DNA of 64,000 nucleotides from JBGAPI01 sp044221335 (GTDB taxonomy: Bacteria; Pseudomonadota; Gammaproteobacteria; Xanthomonadales; Ahniellaceae), in contig JBGAPI010000015.1 in NCBI GenBank assembly GCA_044221335.1, positions 38,353-102,352 on the forward strand. The letters are read 5' to 3'. The position numbers were made by a program, and so were the translations under genes. The notes beneath the pieces were generated by a model. That model saw only the letters and a list, made by a program, of their open reading frames with translations. It was not told the DNA's origin and made no database searches. Shown piece by piece: positions 39,440 to 48,592 of this stretch; the first letter of the stretch is position 1; each line of letters begins with the position of its first letter.

Positions 39440-41962
39440 ATGAATCGCCTTCGCCACTACCTGTCCTCCATTCGCGGCCGCCTGCTCGCCGGTTCACTCG
39501 GTCTTGCACTGTTACCGCTGTTGATCGGTGGCATCGCGCTGATCGTCGAGGCGCTGCAGACTGGCCGAGCGTCGCTCGAGGCCCGCGCCTACGAAGAGCT
39601 CCAGGTGGTGGGCTCGATCAAGCGGCAGGAGGTCGAGAGCTACGTCACTTCCCTGCAGCGCGAGCTGCTGGAACTCTCCGGGTCGTCGTCGATCGTCGCG
39701 GGCGCCGCCGAGATGAAGAAAGACCTGGCGCTGATGCCTGGGCAGATCGGCGTGCCGATCGCGGAGGCGCGGGCGAAGGTGCGGGGCTGGTACCTCGACG
39801 TCTTCGGACCCGAGTACGCGAAGCGCAACCCGTCGCGCCCGATGGACTTCGGGCGGCTCGTCGACAGCCTGCCCGACAGCACCATCGCCGTGCAGTACGT
39901 GTACATCGTCAAGAATCCCTACCCGGACCACCGCGACCGGCTCGTGGACGGCGGCGACCCCTCGGCCTACACCGCGGCGCACAAGCTCCTGCACCCGCAG
40001 ATCCTGGACGTGCTCGAGCACTCCGGCTTCACCGACCTGCACATCGCCGACGCCGAGACCGGCGCCCTGCTCTACACGTCGGCGAAGGAGCCGGACATCG
40101 GCAACGACCTGTTCGGCGGACCGCTGAAGGACTCCGGCATGGCCGAATCGGTGAAGGCCGTCGCCACGTCCCGGCAGGACAACTTCACCTTCATGTCCGA
40201 CTTCGCCCCGTTCTATCCCGCGCAGGGCGAGGTCTCTTCGTTCGTCTCCGTGCCGATCATGGCGGACGGCAAGTTGATCGCGGTGCTGATCGGACAGTTC
40301 CCGATCGACAACCTGAACCAGCGGATGACGTATGGCCGAAAGTGGAAGGAGGTCGGTCTCGGCGACTCCGGCGAAACCTACCTGGTCGGGCAGGACGCCA
40401 AGGCCCGGTCGGTGTCGCGCTTCCTGGCGGAGGACAGCTCGGCATTCGTGAAGCTGCTCGGCGACATCGGTGTCGCCAAGGGGACCATCGACGAGGTTCA
40501 GACCAACGGCACCAACGTCGGCATCCAGTCCTACGACACCCAGGGCGTCCGCGAAGGCCTGGCGGGCAAGGCGGGCATCGCGACCTATCCCGACTATCGC
40601 AAGATCCCGGTGCTCGGCTACTACACGCCGGTGAACGTCCTCAACAACAAGTGGGCCCTGCTCGCCGAGATCGACGTCGAGGAGGCCTTCCGGTCGGTGA
40701 CCCAGCTGCGCGACCGCCTGCTGCTGTTCGGCGGTGTCACCCTGGCGGTGCTGTCGCTGATCGGCGTGCTCGTCGCCCGGCGGCTGGCGAAATCGATCAA
40801 CGAGCCGCTCGCAGGCTTCCAGGCAGTCGTGCAGCGCGTTGCCGCCGGCGAGACCAGCGCGCGGGTGAAGTCCGCCAGCGACGACGAGGTCGGCGAACTC
40901 GCCCGCGCCTTCGACAAGCTGCTCGACGAACGCGTCGCGACGCTGGAACTGGCCGCCAAGGAGAACGAGGCGCTGAACAACTCCGTCATCGAGATCATGC
41001 AGTCGGTCGCCCTGCTCGCCCGCCGCGATCTGACCGTGCGCGTGCCGGTCTCCGCGGACGTCACCGGCGCGGTGGCGGACGCCATCAACCTGATGACCGG
41101 CGAGACCGCCAAGGCGCTGCGGCAGGTCAGCAGCATCTCGTCGAACGTCGCCGAGGCATCGTCGAAGGTGAGCGAGCGCTCCGACGAAGTGCTGCAGGTG
41201 GCGCAGGGCTCCGGGTCGGAAGCCAGCGCGGCATCGCAGGAGCTGTCGCAGGCGGCGCGCGCCCTGAACGAGATCGCCGGGCAGGCAAGGCAGGCCTCGA
41301 AGTCGGCGGAGAATGCGATCTCGGCGACCGGCGAAGCGATGAACATCGTCCGCGCGACCGTGGAAGGCATCTCGATGTCCCGCGACCAGATCCGCGAGAC
41401 GGAAAAGCGCGTCAAGCGACTCGGCGAGCGCTCGCAGGAGATCTCCTCGGTGGTCGGCATCATCGGCCAGATCGCCGAGCGCACGTCGGTGCTCGCCTTG
41501 AACGCGTCGATGCAGGCGGTCGCGGCGGGCGATGCCGGTCGCGGTTTCGCGGTGGTCGCCGACGAGGTCAAGCGCCTGGCCGAAAACGCCCGCCAGGCCA
41601 CGCAGCAGATCTCGTCGCTGGTGAACGCGATCCATGCCGACACGGTCGAGACGACCCAGGCGATGAACAGCACGATCCAGCAAGTCGTCGACATCTCGAA
41701 GCTGGCGGAGCGCGCCGGTGGCCAGATGCAGCAGACGCGCGCGACGACCGAAGACCTGGTGTCGTCGGTGCGGGGGATCGTGACCACGACGGAGGCCCAG
41801 GCACGCAGCTCGGACGTGCTGATCAACCGCGCGCGCCAGCTGCTGGAGGCGAACCAGCGCACGCTGATGCAGTTGTCCGAGCAGCGCAAGGAGACCGAGA
41901 ACCTGCAGTCCTTCTCCAAGGGCCTGCTCGACACCGTGCAGATGTTCAAGCTGCCGGCCTGA
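39440..41962 (+). CDS. Methyl-accepting chemotaxis protein with a Cache-type sensor (PilJ position)
   Basis: An 840-residue chemoreceptor. TM1 lies at about 15-38, then a large periplasmic domain of the dCache type (about 45-345; IVKNPYPDHRDRL, FVSVPIMADGKLIAVLIGQFP), TM2 at about 427-449, a HAMP domain (about 452-505), a helical segment and the signalling hairpin with the tip near 672-700 (IIGQIAERTSVLALNASMQAVAAGDAGRGFAVVADEVKRL given as landmarks IAERTSVLALNASM and GFAVVADEVKRL). PilJ receptors have a PilJ-type sensor instead, so this one has a different ligand range, probably small molecules. The operon lacks methyltransferase and methylesterase genes. ATG 39440 opens the membrane helix. 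The kinase gene follows after 37 bases. Confidence 0.93.
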   Translation: MNRLRHYLSSIRGRLLAGSLGLALLPLLIGGIALIVEALQTGRASLEARAYEELQVVGSIKRQEVESYVTSLQRELLELSGSSSIVAGAAEMKKDLALMPGQIGVPIAEARAKVRGWYLDVFGPEYAKRNPSRPMDFGRLVDSLPDSTIAVQYVYIVKNPYPDHRDRLVDGGDPSAYTAAHKLLHPQILDVLEHSGFTDLHIADAETGALLYTSAKEPDIGNDLFGGPLKDSGMAESVKAVATSRQDNFTFMSDFAPFYPAQGEVSSFVSVPIMADGKLIAVLIGQFPIDNLNQRMTYGRKWKEVGLGDSGETYLVGQDAKARSVSRFLAEDSSAFVKLLGDIGVAKGTIDEVQTNGTNVGIQSYDTQGVREGLAGKAGIATYPDYRKIPVLGYYTPVNVLNNKWALLAEIDVEEAFRSVTQLRDRLLLFGGVTLAVLSLIGVLVARRLAKSINEPLAGFQAVVQRVAAGETSARVKSASDDEVGELARAFDKLLDERVATLELAAKENEALNNSVIEIMQSVALLARRDLTVRVPVSADVTGAVADAINLMTGETAKALRQVSSISSNVAEASSKVSERSDEVLQVAQGSGSEASAASQELSQAARALNEIAGQARQASKSAENAISATGEAMNIVRATVEGISMSRDQIRETEKRVKRLGERSQEISSVVGIIGQIAERTSVLALNASMQAVAAGDAGRGFAVVADEVKRLAENARQATQQISSLVNAIHADTVETTQAMNSTIQQVVDISKLAERAGGQMQQTRATTEDLVSSVRGIVTTTEAQARSSDVLINRARQLLEANQRTLMQLSEQRKETENLQSFSKGLLDTVQMFKLPA

Positions 41963-41999
41963 TCCAACCGTCGAACCGCCCCACCCCCGGAGATACACC

Positions 42000-44900
42000 G
42001 TGTTGGCAGACCCCGGTCCCGTCCGCATTCCGTCCTCGTCGACGCCGTCGCGCTGGGAAGCACTGCGTGCCGGCATCCACGAAGCCATCCGGTCCGGCCG
42101 CGATGGCACCGCGCTGCGCCGGCTCAGTGAGGAAGCGAACGCCTTCGCCTCGGACCTGCAGGGCTCGGGCTGGCGCGGGCTGCCCGAGCTGCTGCGCCTG
42201 CTGGCGTCCGGCCTGACGCAGCGCATCCTGCCCGCGGAGGTCCGGGCCGACGACGACCTGCCTCAGCTCGACCGCTGGTTCGATGTGGTCTCTCTCTATT
42301 CGGCCGGCGGAGTGCCGTCGACCCGGCTGGCATCGCTGGTGGATGAACTGGAGGCGCTGGCCTGGGTCCCGGACATCTCCCAGCGCCTGCGGCAGTTCAT
42401 CGTGGACCGGCTGCGGGTCGTTCCGATCGGACTGCACGTGCCGGCGACCACGGAGGACGTTGGACACCCGGAGGCCGCGATCGCGCCGGCCGCCGGAGGC
42501 GACACGGCGTCCGGCGAAACCCGGGCGGACACCCTCGGTGAGCGCGTCGAACCGGAGACTCCGCGCAGTGATCCGGAAGACCCGTTCCTCGCCATTGCCG
42601 AACCGGGCGCTCCGGTCACGGACGTCTTCGATCCGGCGTCGGCGGCGCTGGTGGACGAGCTGGCCTTCGAGACGATGGAACCGATCGGCGGGCCGCAGGA
42701 CGCCTATGCCGCAGAGGGATCGATGGCATTCGTCGTTCCCGCGGAAAGCGCCGACGACCGGGAAGGCGGGGAGGCCGGTTTCGCGGTCGACGCGCCCCTC
42801 CCGGACATCTGGATCGCGCGCGAGGAACTCGAGCTGACCGCGCAGGCGATCGAGGAATCGCTGATGCCGTCGGCCGCCGGCCTCATGGAATCGACGGCCG
42901 GCGACGAACGCGCGCATGCCGTGGGCGAGTATCGATACAGCGTTGGACTGTTCCACAACGCGATGGAACTGCTCGGCCTGACCCGGCTCCACGCGGTCAG
43001 CACGGCGCTCCTGTCGAGCCTCGAGCAGCTCGCGTCGCTGGAGGAAGAACAGTTCCTGGAGCAGCTTGAGCTGCTGCTCAACTGGCAGGTGACCCTGCTC
43101 GGGTTCCTGCGCGCGCCCGACGACGGCGCATCGGCGGAGCTGATCCACGAGACCCTCGCCGATCCGCGCTGGCGGGACCGCGTCGACCCGGAGACCGCCG
43201 CGGCCTTGGCCGCGGAGTTGCCGCGCATCCGGGTGGGGCGCGATCCCTCGGTGTCGGCGGCGGCCTACGCCCCGCCCACGGCCGACGACGTCGAACTGCG
43301 CGTGGCGCCTGATGTCCTGCCCTCGGTGCTCGACGGCATGCTGCGCGAATTGCCGGGCAACGCGACGCTCCTCGGCCGTTCGATCCATGCGCTCGTGCTG
43401 ACCGGGGACAGCGACGACATCGACCAGGCGCGCCGGGTCGCCCACACCCTGAAGGGCGATGCCAACACGGTGGGTCTGCGCGGCATCGCCAACCTTGCGC
43501 ACGCGCTCGAGGACATCCTCGTGGCGCTGGCACGCAGCCCGCGGCGCCCCCCCGGCGAACTCGCCCGCGTCCTCGAGGATGCGTCGGACTGTCTCGAGGC
43601 GATGGCGGACCACGTCCTCGGCCGGGCCCCGGCACCGGACGATGCGCTCGACGTCCTGCAGCGCCTCGTCCAGACTGCACAGGCGGTCGCCGACGGCCGG
43701 ATCGACGACCTCGGCGTGCTGGATTCCGCCGCCCCGATGCCGACCGGGCAGCCGGCAGTCGGGGCCGACGTGCCGCGGGCGCTCACCGAGGCGCCCGCCG
43801 CTTCCGCGGCCGCGACCCCGGTCGACGCGCCGGCCGCGATGCTCTCGGTGCCGGTGACGGTGCTGGATGAGCTGCTCCGCCTGTCCTCGGAGACGATCGT
43901 CGTGGCCCGGCAGGTCGAAGAGCGCCTGCGTTCGATCGGCCAGGCCTGGAGCGACCTGTCGCAGCAGGGTGCCTCTTCGCGCGAGCTCGTCGCGCAGCTC
44001 GATGACCTCGTCGCACTGCGCGGCGCGGCGCTGCAGTCGACCCGCCTGCAGCAGGGCCACGACGTCGACGCCCTGGAGCTCGACCAGTATAACGAGCTGC
44101 ACGTGGTCTCCCGGCGTCTGATCGAGACCACCGCGGACTCCAGTGCCCACCTGCAGTCGTTCGAGAGTGCACTCGGCGCCCTGCATGAGCTGAGCGTGCA
44201 GCAGGACCGGGTGCAGTTGGAGCTGCAGACCCGGATCATGAGCACCCGCTCGGTTCCCGCGACGACCCAGGTGCCGCGATTCGCTCGCGTCGTCCGGCAG
44301 ACGGCGCGGACCCTGCTGAAGGAAGCGGAGCTCGAGGTCGTCGGCGCCGACACCGCGATCGACAGCGACCTGCTCGATCGGATCACCGAGCCGCTGGTGC
44401 ATGCGCTGCGGAATGCGGTCGACCACGGCATCGAGGCGCCGGAGGAACGGGTCGCCGCGGGCAAGCCGCGTTGCGGACGGGTGCGCCTCGAGATCGCGCG
44501 CCGCGGCGGCGACGTGATCATTCGTCTCGCCGACGACGGTCGCGGCATCGACCACCGCGCGATCCGCGCTCGCGCGGAGACCCTGGGGATGCTGGCGCCC
44601 GGCCAGGAGATCGATCGGGCCGAACTCGAGCGCCTGATCCTGCTCCCCGGCTTCTCCACGCGCAGCGAGGCCACGCACACGTCCGGCCGCGGCATCGGCA
44701 TGGACGTCGTCGCCCGCCGGGTGGCCGAATTGCGCGGAAGTCTCGTCGTGTACTCGGAACCCGGACGGGGCACCAGCGTCGACATCACGCTGCCGGCATC
44801 GCTGGTCTCGGCCCATATCGCGCTTGCACGCTCGAGCGCCGGCCCGGTGGCCGTCACCATCAACAGCCTCTCCCAGTTCGTCCCGATCGCGGAAGACTCT

Positions 44901-45641
44901 CTGATTCGGAGTGAGACCGGCCTGGCAGTGCGGCTCGATGGCGACGTGATCTCCGCGGAGCCGCTGGAATTCGTCCTCGGCGCACCGGCCGCGTCGCCGG
45001 GACGCGACGAGTGGCGGGTCGGACTGCTGGTCAGCGACGACAGCGGCCGACGCCGGGTCGTGCTCGCCCAGGCGATCGACGAGATGCGCAGCGTCATCGT
45101 GAAGAGTCTCGGGCCCTACGTGGCGCCGGTGCGCGGCGTTCGCGGCGTCACCGTCCTCGGTACCGGTGGTGTCGCTCCGGTGGTCGACCTGGCCCAGCTG
45201 ATCTCGGGTCAGGCCGAGCGGCCGCTCGCGGCGGACTTCCTCCGGGCCGTGCCGGCGAGCAGCGCCCGCAGAGTCATCGTCGTCGACGACTCCCTGTCGG
45301 TGCGCCGCGCGCTGGAGCAGGTCATGGCGGACGCCGGCTTCTCCGTCGCCACGGCGCGCGACGGGCTGGAAGCGCTCGAACTGGTGCGCCGCGAAGCTCC
45401 GGTCGCCGCATTCGTCGATCTCGAGATGCCGCGGATGAACGGCCTCGAGCTGACGACGGCGCTCAGGAACACCCCGTCCACGGCCGACATCCCGATCTTC
45501 ATGATCACCTCGCGCGACACGGAGCGGCATCGCCAGCTCGCCGAGGCGGCCGGCGTGACGGCGCTGGTCGGCAAGCCCTATGACGACGACGCCCTGGTCG
45601 CCATGGTCCGTTCGACATTGGATTCCGGCGCGCTGAGGTGA
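42000..45641 (+). CDS. CheA-type chemotaxis kinase with N-terminal Hpt region and C-terminal receiver (ChpA/PilL-like)
   Basis: A 1213-residue hybrid kinase started by GTG at 42000 behind CCGGAGA. The N-terminal 400 residues are helical and divergent; the ChpA-type EYRYSVGLFHNAMELLGL segment lies at about 308-325. One Hpt domain has His482 (AHTLKGDANTVGL). Dimerisation and ATPase parts follow (VLDELLRLSSETIVVARQVE near 620; N box ALRNAVDHGIE near 800; DDGRGIDH; TSGRGIGMDVV), then the CheW-like domain (about 930-1075) and a receiver (VDDSLSVRRALEQ at 1094, Asp in FVDLEMPRMNG, Lys in VGKPYDD). Classical ChpA/PilL has many Hpt domains and exceeds 2000 residues, so this is a compact version. It should phosphorylate the PilG- and PilH-like regulators. 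Confidence 0.93.
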   Translation: MLADPGPVRIPSSSTPSRWEALRAGIHEAIRSGRDGTALRRLSEEANAFASDLQGSGWRGLPELLRLLASGLTQRILPAEVRADDDLPQLDRWFDVVSLYSAGGVPSTRLASLVDELEALAWVPDISQRLRQFIVDRLRVVPIGLHVPATTEDVGHPEAAIAPAAGGDTASGETRADTLGERVEPETPRSDPEDPFLAIAEPGAPVTDVFDPASAALVDELAFETMEPIGGPQDAYAAEGSMAFVVPAESADDREGGEAGFAVDAPLPDIWIAREELELTAQAIEESLMPSAAGLMESTAGDERAHAVGEYRYSVGLFHNAMELLGLTRLHAVSTALLSSLEQLASLEEEQFLEQLELLLNWQVTLLGFLRAPDDGASAELIHETLADPRWRDRVDPETAAALAAELPRIRVGRDPSVSAAAYAPPTADDVELRVAPDVLPSVLDGMLRELPGNATLLGRSIHALVLTGDSDDIDQARRVAHTLKGDANTVGLRGIANLAHALEDILVALARSPRRPPGELARVLEDASDCLEAMADHVLGRAPAPDDALDVLQRLVQTAQAVADGRIDDLGVLDSAAPMPTGQPAVGADVPRALTEAPAASAAATPVDAPAAMLSVPVTVLDELLRLSSETIVVARQVEERLRSIGQAWSDLSQQGASSRELVAQLDDLVALRGAALQSTRLQQGHDVDALELDQYNELHVVSRRLIETTADSSAHLQSFESALGALHELSVQQDRVQLELQTRIMSTRSVPATTQVPRFARVVRQTARTLLKEAELEVVGADTAIDSDLLDRITEPLVHALRNAVDHGIEAPEERVAAGKPRCGRVRLEIARRGGDVIIRLADDGRGIDHRAIRARAETLGMLAPGQEIDRAELERLILLPGFSTRSEATHTSGRGIGMDVVARRVAELRGSLVVYSEPGRGTSVDITLPASLVSAHIALARSSAGPVAVTINSLSQFVPIAEDSLIRSETGLAVRLDGDVISAEPLEFVLGAPAASPGRDEWRVGLLVSDDSGRRRVVLAQAIDEMRSVIVKSLGPYVAPVRGVRGVTVLGTGGVAPVVDLAQLISGQAERPLAADFLRAVPASSARRVIVVDDSLSVRRALEQVMADAGFSVATARDGLEALELVRREAPVAAFVDLEMPRMNGLELTTALRNTPSTADIPIFMITSRDTERHRQLAEAAGVTALVGKPYDDDALVAMVRSTLDSGALR

Positions 45642-45648
45642 ACACGCC

Positions 45649-46110
45649 ATGACGCACGACCCAACCAGTCCCACCGCCGTCATCGGCGCCGAGGAGCGCG
45701 CCCATGCGCTGGTCATCGACGACGATCCGGAGTCGATCCTGCTGGTCACGACGATGCTCGAGTACGGCGGCTACGCCGTCCACTCGACGACGAACTTCGA
45801 TGCGGTACCGGGGGAACTCGCGAAGCATCCGTCCGTGATCCTGCTCGACCTGGTCATGCCGAACAAGGTGGCGGAACGCACGCTGGGCCTGATCGCGTCG
45901 ATCGACAGCCCGGTACCGGTCATCCTGATGAGCGGCAAGGCGAAAGACCAGTTGGCGGAGCTGAAGCGCGCGTCGCGGCTGATGGGAGTGAACGTCGCGG
46001 CCGTCATCGCGAAGCCGTTCTGGATCGACAGTCTGCTGGAGGCGCTCAGCGTCGCGCTGCCTGGCCCTGGTCCCGGGCCCGTGGTCCCGAACGAGGCGTT
46101 ACCCGGTTGA
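45649..46110 (+). CDS. Single-domain response regulator
   Basis: A 153-residue stand-alone receiver: acidic pocket in ALVIDDDPESILLV, phosphoacceptor Asp in VILLDLVMPNKVAERT, Ser in VILMSGKAKDQL, Lys in IAKPFWIDSLLEAL. The last 20 residues are Gly/Pro-rich. It starts 7 bases after the CheA-type gene, so it belongs to that operon and may be phosphorylated by the kinase or by one of the tandem hybrid kinases through the Hpt protein encoded next. Confidence 0.88.
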   Translation: MTHDPTSPTAVIGAEERAHALVIDDDPESILLVTTMLEYGGYAVHSTTNFDAVPGELAKHPSVILLDLVMPNKVAERTLGLIASIDSPVPVILMSGKAKDQLAELKRASRLMGVNVAAVIAKPFWIDSLLEALSVALPGPGPGPVVPNEALPG

Positions 46111-46186
46111 AAATTCGTGAACCCCGAGGAGTTCTTCCCGGTGGTCTCGTCAGAGCATTCCATCGCTCCTTCGAGGCACCCCGAGA

Positions 46187-46624
46187 ATGCGTGAGATGAC
46201 CCACAAGCCCTCTCCCATCGGCGGTTCCCCGGCGCCGTGCGTCCCTACCGGCAGCTCGGAGCCTTCCTCCGTCGCCCTGGTCGGCCTCGATCAGAAGATG
46301 ATCGGCCAGATCCAGTTCCTGGAACGCAACGGCAACCCCCGTTTGCTGTCGCGACTGACGACACTGTTCGTCGAACAGAGCGCGCGCTACCTCGCGCAGA
46401 TCCGCGGCAGCGCCCTGACCGGCGATTCCGCCAGCATGCAGCTCGCCAGTCACAGCCTGAAGTCGAACAGCGCGAACATCGGCGCGCATCGCCTCTCGCG
46501 CCTGTGCCTCGCGATCGAGGACCAGGCAAGGATCGGCGACACCCGGATCGACGATGAGCTGTGGCGCGCGATCGAGAACGAATACGCGGCGGTGCTGCTG
46601 GCAATCCGCAACCTGCATGCCTGA
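46187..46624 (+). CDS. Stand-alone histidine phosphotransfer (Hpt) protein
   Basis: A 145-residue protein. Residues 1-40 are Pro/Ser-rich and probably disordered; residues 41-145 form a four-helix Hpt bundle with the phosphorylatable His in ASHSLKSNSANIGAHRLSRL (about residue 88). It can shuttle phosphate between hybrid-kinase receivers and a final regulator. It follows the single-domain receiver with 76 bases of spacing and is the last plus-strand gene of the island. Its partner is likely one of the receivers in this cluster or the convergent OmpR-type regulator. Confidence 0.9.
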   Translation: MREMTHKPSPIGGSPAPCVPTGSSEPSSVALVGLDQKMIGQIQFLERNGNPRLLSRLTTLFVEQSARYLAQIRGSALTGDSASMQLASHSLKSNSANIGAHRLSRLCLAIEDQARIGDTRIDDELWRAIENEYAAVLLAIRNLHA

Positions 46625-46660
46625 CGGCGGATCGGCGCGTGCAGGATCGCCGTTCGGAGT

Positions 46661-47401
46661 TCAGGCTGACGGGATGGCGAGGCTCTCCGTGCGCGCCGAC
46701 TTCAGGTTCTCCAACCGGTAGCCGTGCTGGTAGATCGCCGTCAGGCGCCAGCCGGAGGCGCCGTCGAGCCCCAGCTTCTTGCGCAGCCGGCTCGCGTGGG
46801 TGTCGATCGTCTTGGTCTTGACCTGGGACTCGTCGACCCGCCACACCTGCGACAGCAGCATTTCCCGACTGACGATGCGTCCGGTGCGCCGGAACAGGAA
46901 GGCGAGCAGGTCGAACTCGCGTTCCGTCAGCTTCTGCAGCGCGCCGTTGAAATAGGCCTTGCGTTCCGACAGGTCCAGCTGGAACGGTGGCACATCGAGA
47001 ATCGAGCTGCGTCGACCGGCGATGCCGCACCGTCGCAACAGCACATGCATCCGGGCGACGAGCTCCCCGCGCCGCGGCGGCTTGGCGACGTAGTCCTCCG
47101 CACCCGCCCGAAGCGCGCGTACGACGTCGGCCTCGTTGCCATTGCTGGTCAGGAAGATGACCGGGATGGCGGAGTGGGCGCTGGACTTCAGCCAGTCGAG
47201 GATCTGCAGCCCATTCTCGTCGGGCAGCATCCAGTCGAGGACGATCGCATCGACCGAGGTCGCCCCCAGTTTCCGCCGGAAGTCGGCGCCGGAATTGAAT
47301 CGGTTCACCTGCCAGCCCGCATGCCCGAGCCACGCCGCATACAGGGTGGCGTCGAGGTCGTCGTCCTCGATCAGGGCGATGCAGGCGCCGGGAGCGATCA
47401 T
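46661..47401 (-). CDS. OmpR/PhoB-type response regulator
   Basis: A 246-residue transcription factor. The receiver (1-120) has the acidic pocket in ALIEDDDLDATL, the phosphoacceptor in IVLDWMLPDENGLQ and Lys in YVAKPPRRGEL. The winged helix (about 145-240) reads KLTEREFDLLAFLFRRTGRI, then VSREMLLSQVW, then THASRLRKKLGLDGASGWRL, with the C-terminal YQHGYRLE hairpin. It is convergent with the Hpt gene and probably reads the output of the phosphorelay. The ATG at 47401 is the start of the conserved domain; a small candidate frame overlaps this start. Confidence 0.92.
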   Translation of the reverse strand: MIAPGACIALIEDDDLDATLYAAWLGHAGWQVNRFNSGADFRRKLGATSVDAIVLDWMLPDENGLQILDWLKSSAHSAIPVIFLTSNGNEADVVRALRAGAEDYVAKPPRRGELVARMHVLLRRCGIAGRRSSILDVPPFQLDLSERKAYFNGALQKLTEREFDLLAFLFRRTGRIVSREMLLSQVWRVDESQVKTKTIDTHASRLRKKLGLDGASGWRLTAIYQHGYRLENLKSARTESLAIPSA

Positions 47402-47604
47402 GCGGGACGTCCCGGCGGCGTCGCGCACGGCGACGGCGGTTCCGGAACATCGGAGGCGTCCAGCCGGTGCGCAGCATCGGCCCGGCCCATCGGCTGCCGC
47501 GGAAACGTGCAGTAGCGGCAGGTCGAGTCCCGACCGACGGGACGGCCGGCCTCGGCCGATCGGTGGAGGCTCTCGTCTCCCCGGACACCCTCGCCTGAAT
47601 GCAT
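47398..47604 (-). CDS. Candidate small Cys-containing protein preceding the OmpR-type gene
   Basis: A 68-codon frame starts at ATG 47604 with GGAG eight bases upstream, and its TGA stop overlaps the start of the response-regulator gene (ATGA). The product contains CRYCTFPRQP and ends in Pro-rich sequence; no family is recognised. The ribosome binding site and the overlap support expression, but the short length and Arg/Pro-rich composition keep it doubtful. Confidence 0.35.
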   Translation of the reverse strand: MHSGEGVRGDESLHRSAEAGRPVGRDSTCRYCTFPRQPMGRADAAHRLDASDVPEPPSPCATPPGRPA

Positions 47605-47784
47605 CTGCCACGCTCCGAAAACGAACGGTCGTCGCGACGAGCGGCTCCGCAGCCCCAGCGGTTCCGCTACCCGCCGGCCCATCGGCACGAGGAACCTAGG
47701 GTTACCCCCAGGAATTGCGTCGGACTTTCCCCGCGTCCGATTCTGCCCCAGTCGTCCCGGAAGATCCGTAGTTCGCCGGTCGCG

Positions 47785-47812
47785 AATATAAAATAATTCT
47801 TACCTAAGGTCA
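47785..47812. promoter_or_regulatory. AT-rich patch, possible promoter in the 47.4-48.0 kb gap
   Basis: The sequence AATATAAAATAATTCTTACC is the most AT-rich stretch of the whole window. It lies in a 591-base gap (47402-47992). On the minus strand it could provide a -10 element (TATATT) for the small frame and the OmpR-type gene about 200-390 bases downstream. Nothing else is seen in the gap. Confidence 0.35.
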
Positions 47813-47992
47813 GAGCAGGTCGATGCAGGGGCCGCCCTGCCGCGGTCGCGACCGACCAGACCTCCCGGGAAGCCACGCGGGCGGCGCCCGCGTCGATGAC
47901 GAGGGCACGCGACGCGGGAGCCCGGAACGCGTCGGCGCCCCGACCCTCCAAGGCCGCGGTCGCCACGCTCGGCGCGCGTCGTTCGCCCTTTC

Positions 47993-48592
47993 TCAACGCA
48001 CCCGAATCTGCTCCACCCACACCAGCTCGCAGGCCCCGTCGCCGGTGTCCTCGCGCGACAGCGAGCTGTTCCAGTGCGCGCCGTCGCGGGGGTCGACGAC
48101 GTTGATGAGGTAGCCCTCGAGGTGCACGACCTGGCCGACGCGGATGTCGCCGAGATGGCGGGCGATCAGCGCGTCGGAAGGGACCATGTGCATGTTGGCC
48201 GCGTGGCGTTCGATCTCGTGCTGCGGAATCGGCAGCTCGCTCGCGTGCCAATGCCACCAGCGGCCGCTCTGCGAGATGTCGAGACGATCGAGTACGGCGC
48301 TGTCCGACATCGGGCCCCAGCCCAGCGCGAGGTCGAGCGGCGCGAGGTCGGCGCCGAAGCCCGACGAATAGCCGCGTGTGGAAAGCACCCGCGCGTCGAG
48401 CACGAAGCGCGCCTGCGGATCGATCCGGTAGGGCGGATGGCTCAGCGCCGGCTTGATCGCCAGGCTCTCCTGCAGCGGCTCGGCGACGACCAGCTCGCCC
48501 GGTGCGTGCACGATCGGCCCTGGACCGCGACGGATCCAGCCGACGACGGCGAGTCCGATCAGCAGCAGCCAGATCCAGCGGGCCTTGTTCAT
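47993..48592 (-). CDS. Membrane-anchored hypothetical protein
   Basis: A 199-residue protein with one N-terminal membrane helix (RWIWLLLIGLAVVGWI, residues 5-20) that serves as a signal anchor; the rest faces the periplasm. It contains YRIDPQARFVLDARVLSTRGYS, RWWHWHASELPIPQHEIERH and VGQVVHLEGYLINVV, which resemble a beta-rich domain, but I know no function. Its start overlaps the stop of the DUF3501 gene (ATGA at 48589-48592), so the two are translationally coupled and part of the rubrerythrin gene group. Confidence 0.75.
   Translation of the reverse strand: MNKARWIWLLLIGLAVVGWIRRGPGPIVHAPGELVVAEPLQESLAIKPALSHPPYRIDPQARFVLDARVLSTRGYSSGFGADLAPLDLALGWGPMSDSAVLDRLDISQSGRWWHWHASELPIPQHEIERHAANMHMVPSDALIARHLGDIRVGQVVHLEGYLINVVDPRDGAHWNSSLSREDTGDGACELVWVEQIRVR

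Noticed and set aside
41946..45749. A 1267-codon minus-strand frame across the CheA-type gene
   Set aside because: Same reason: antisense to a gene with clear CheA motifs, with no recognisable domain of its own.
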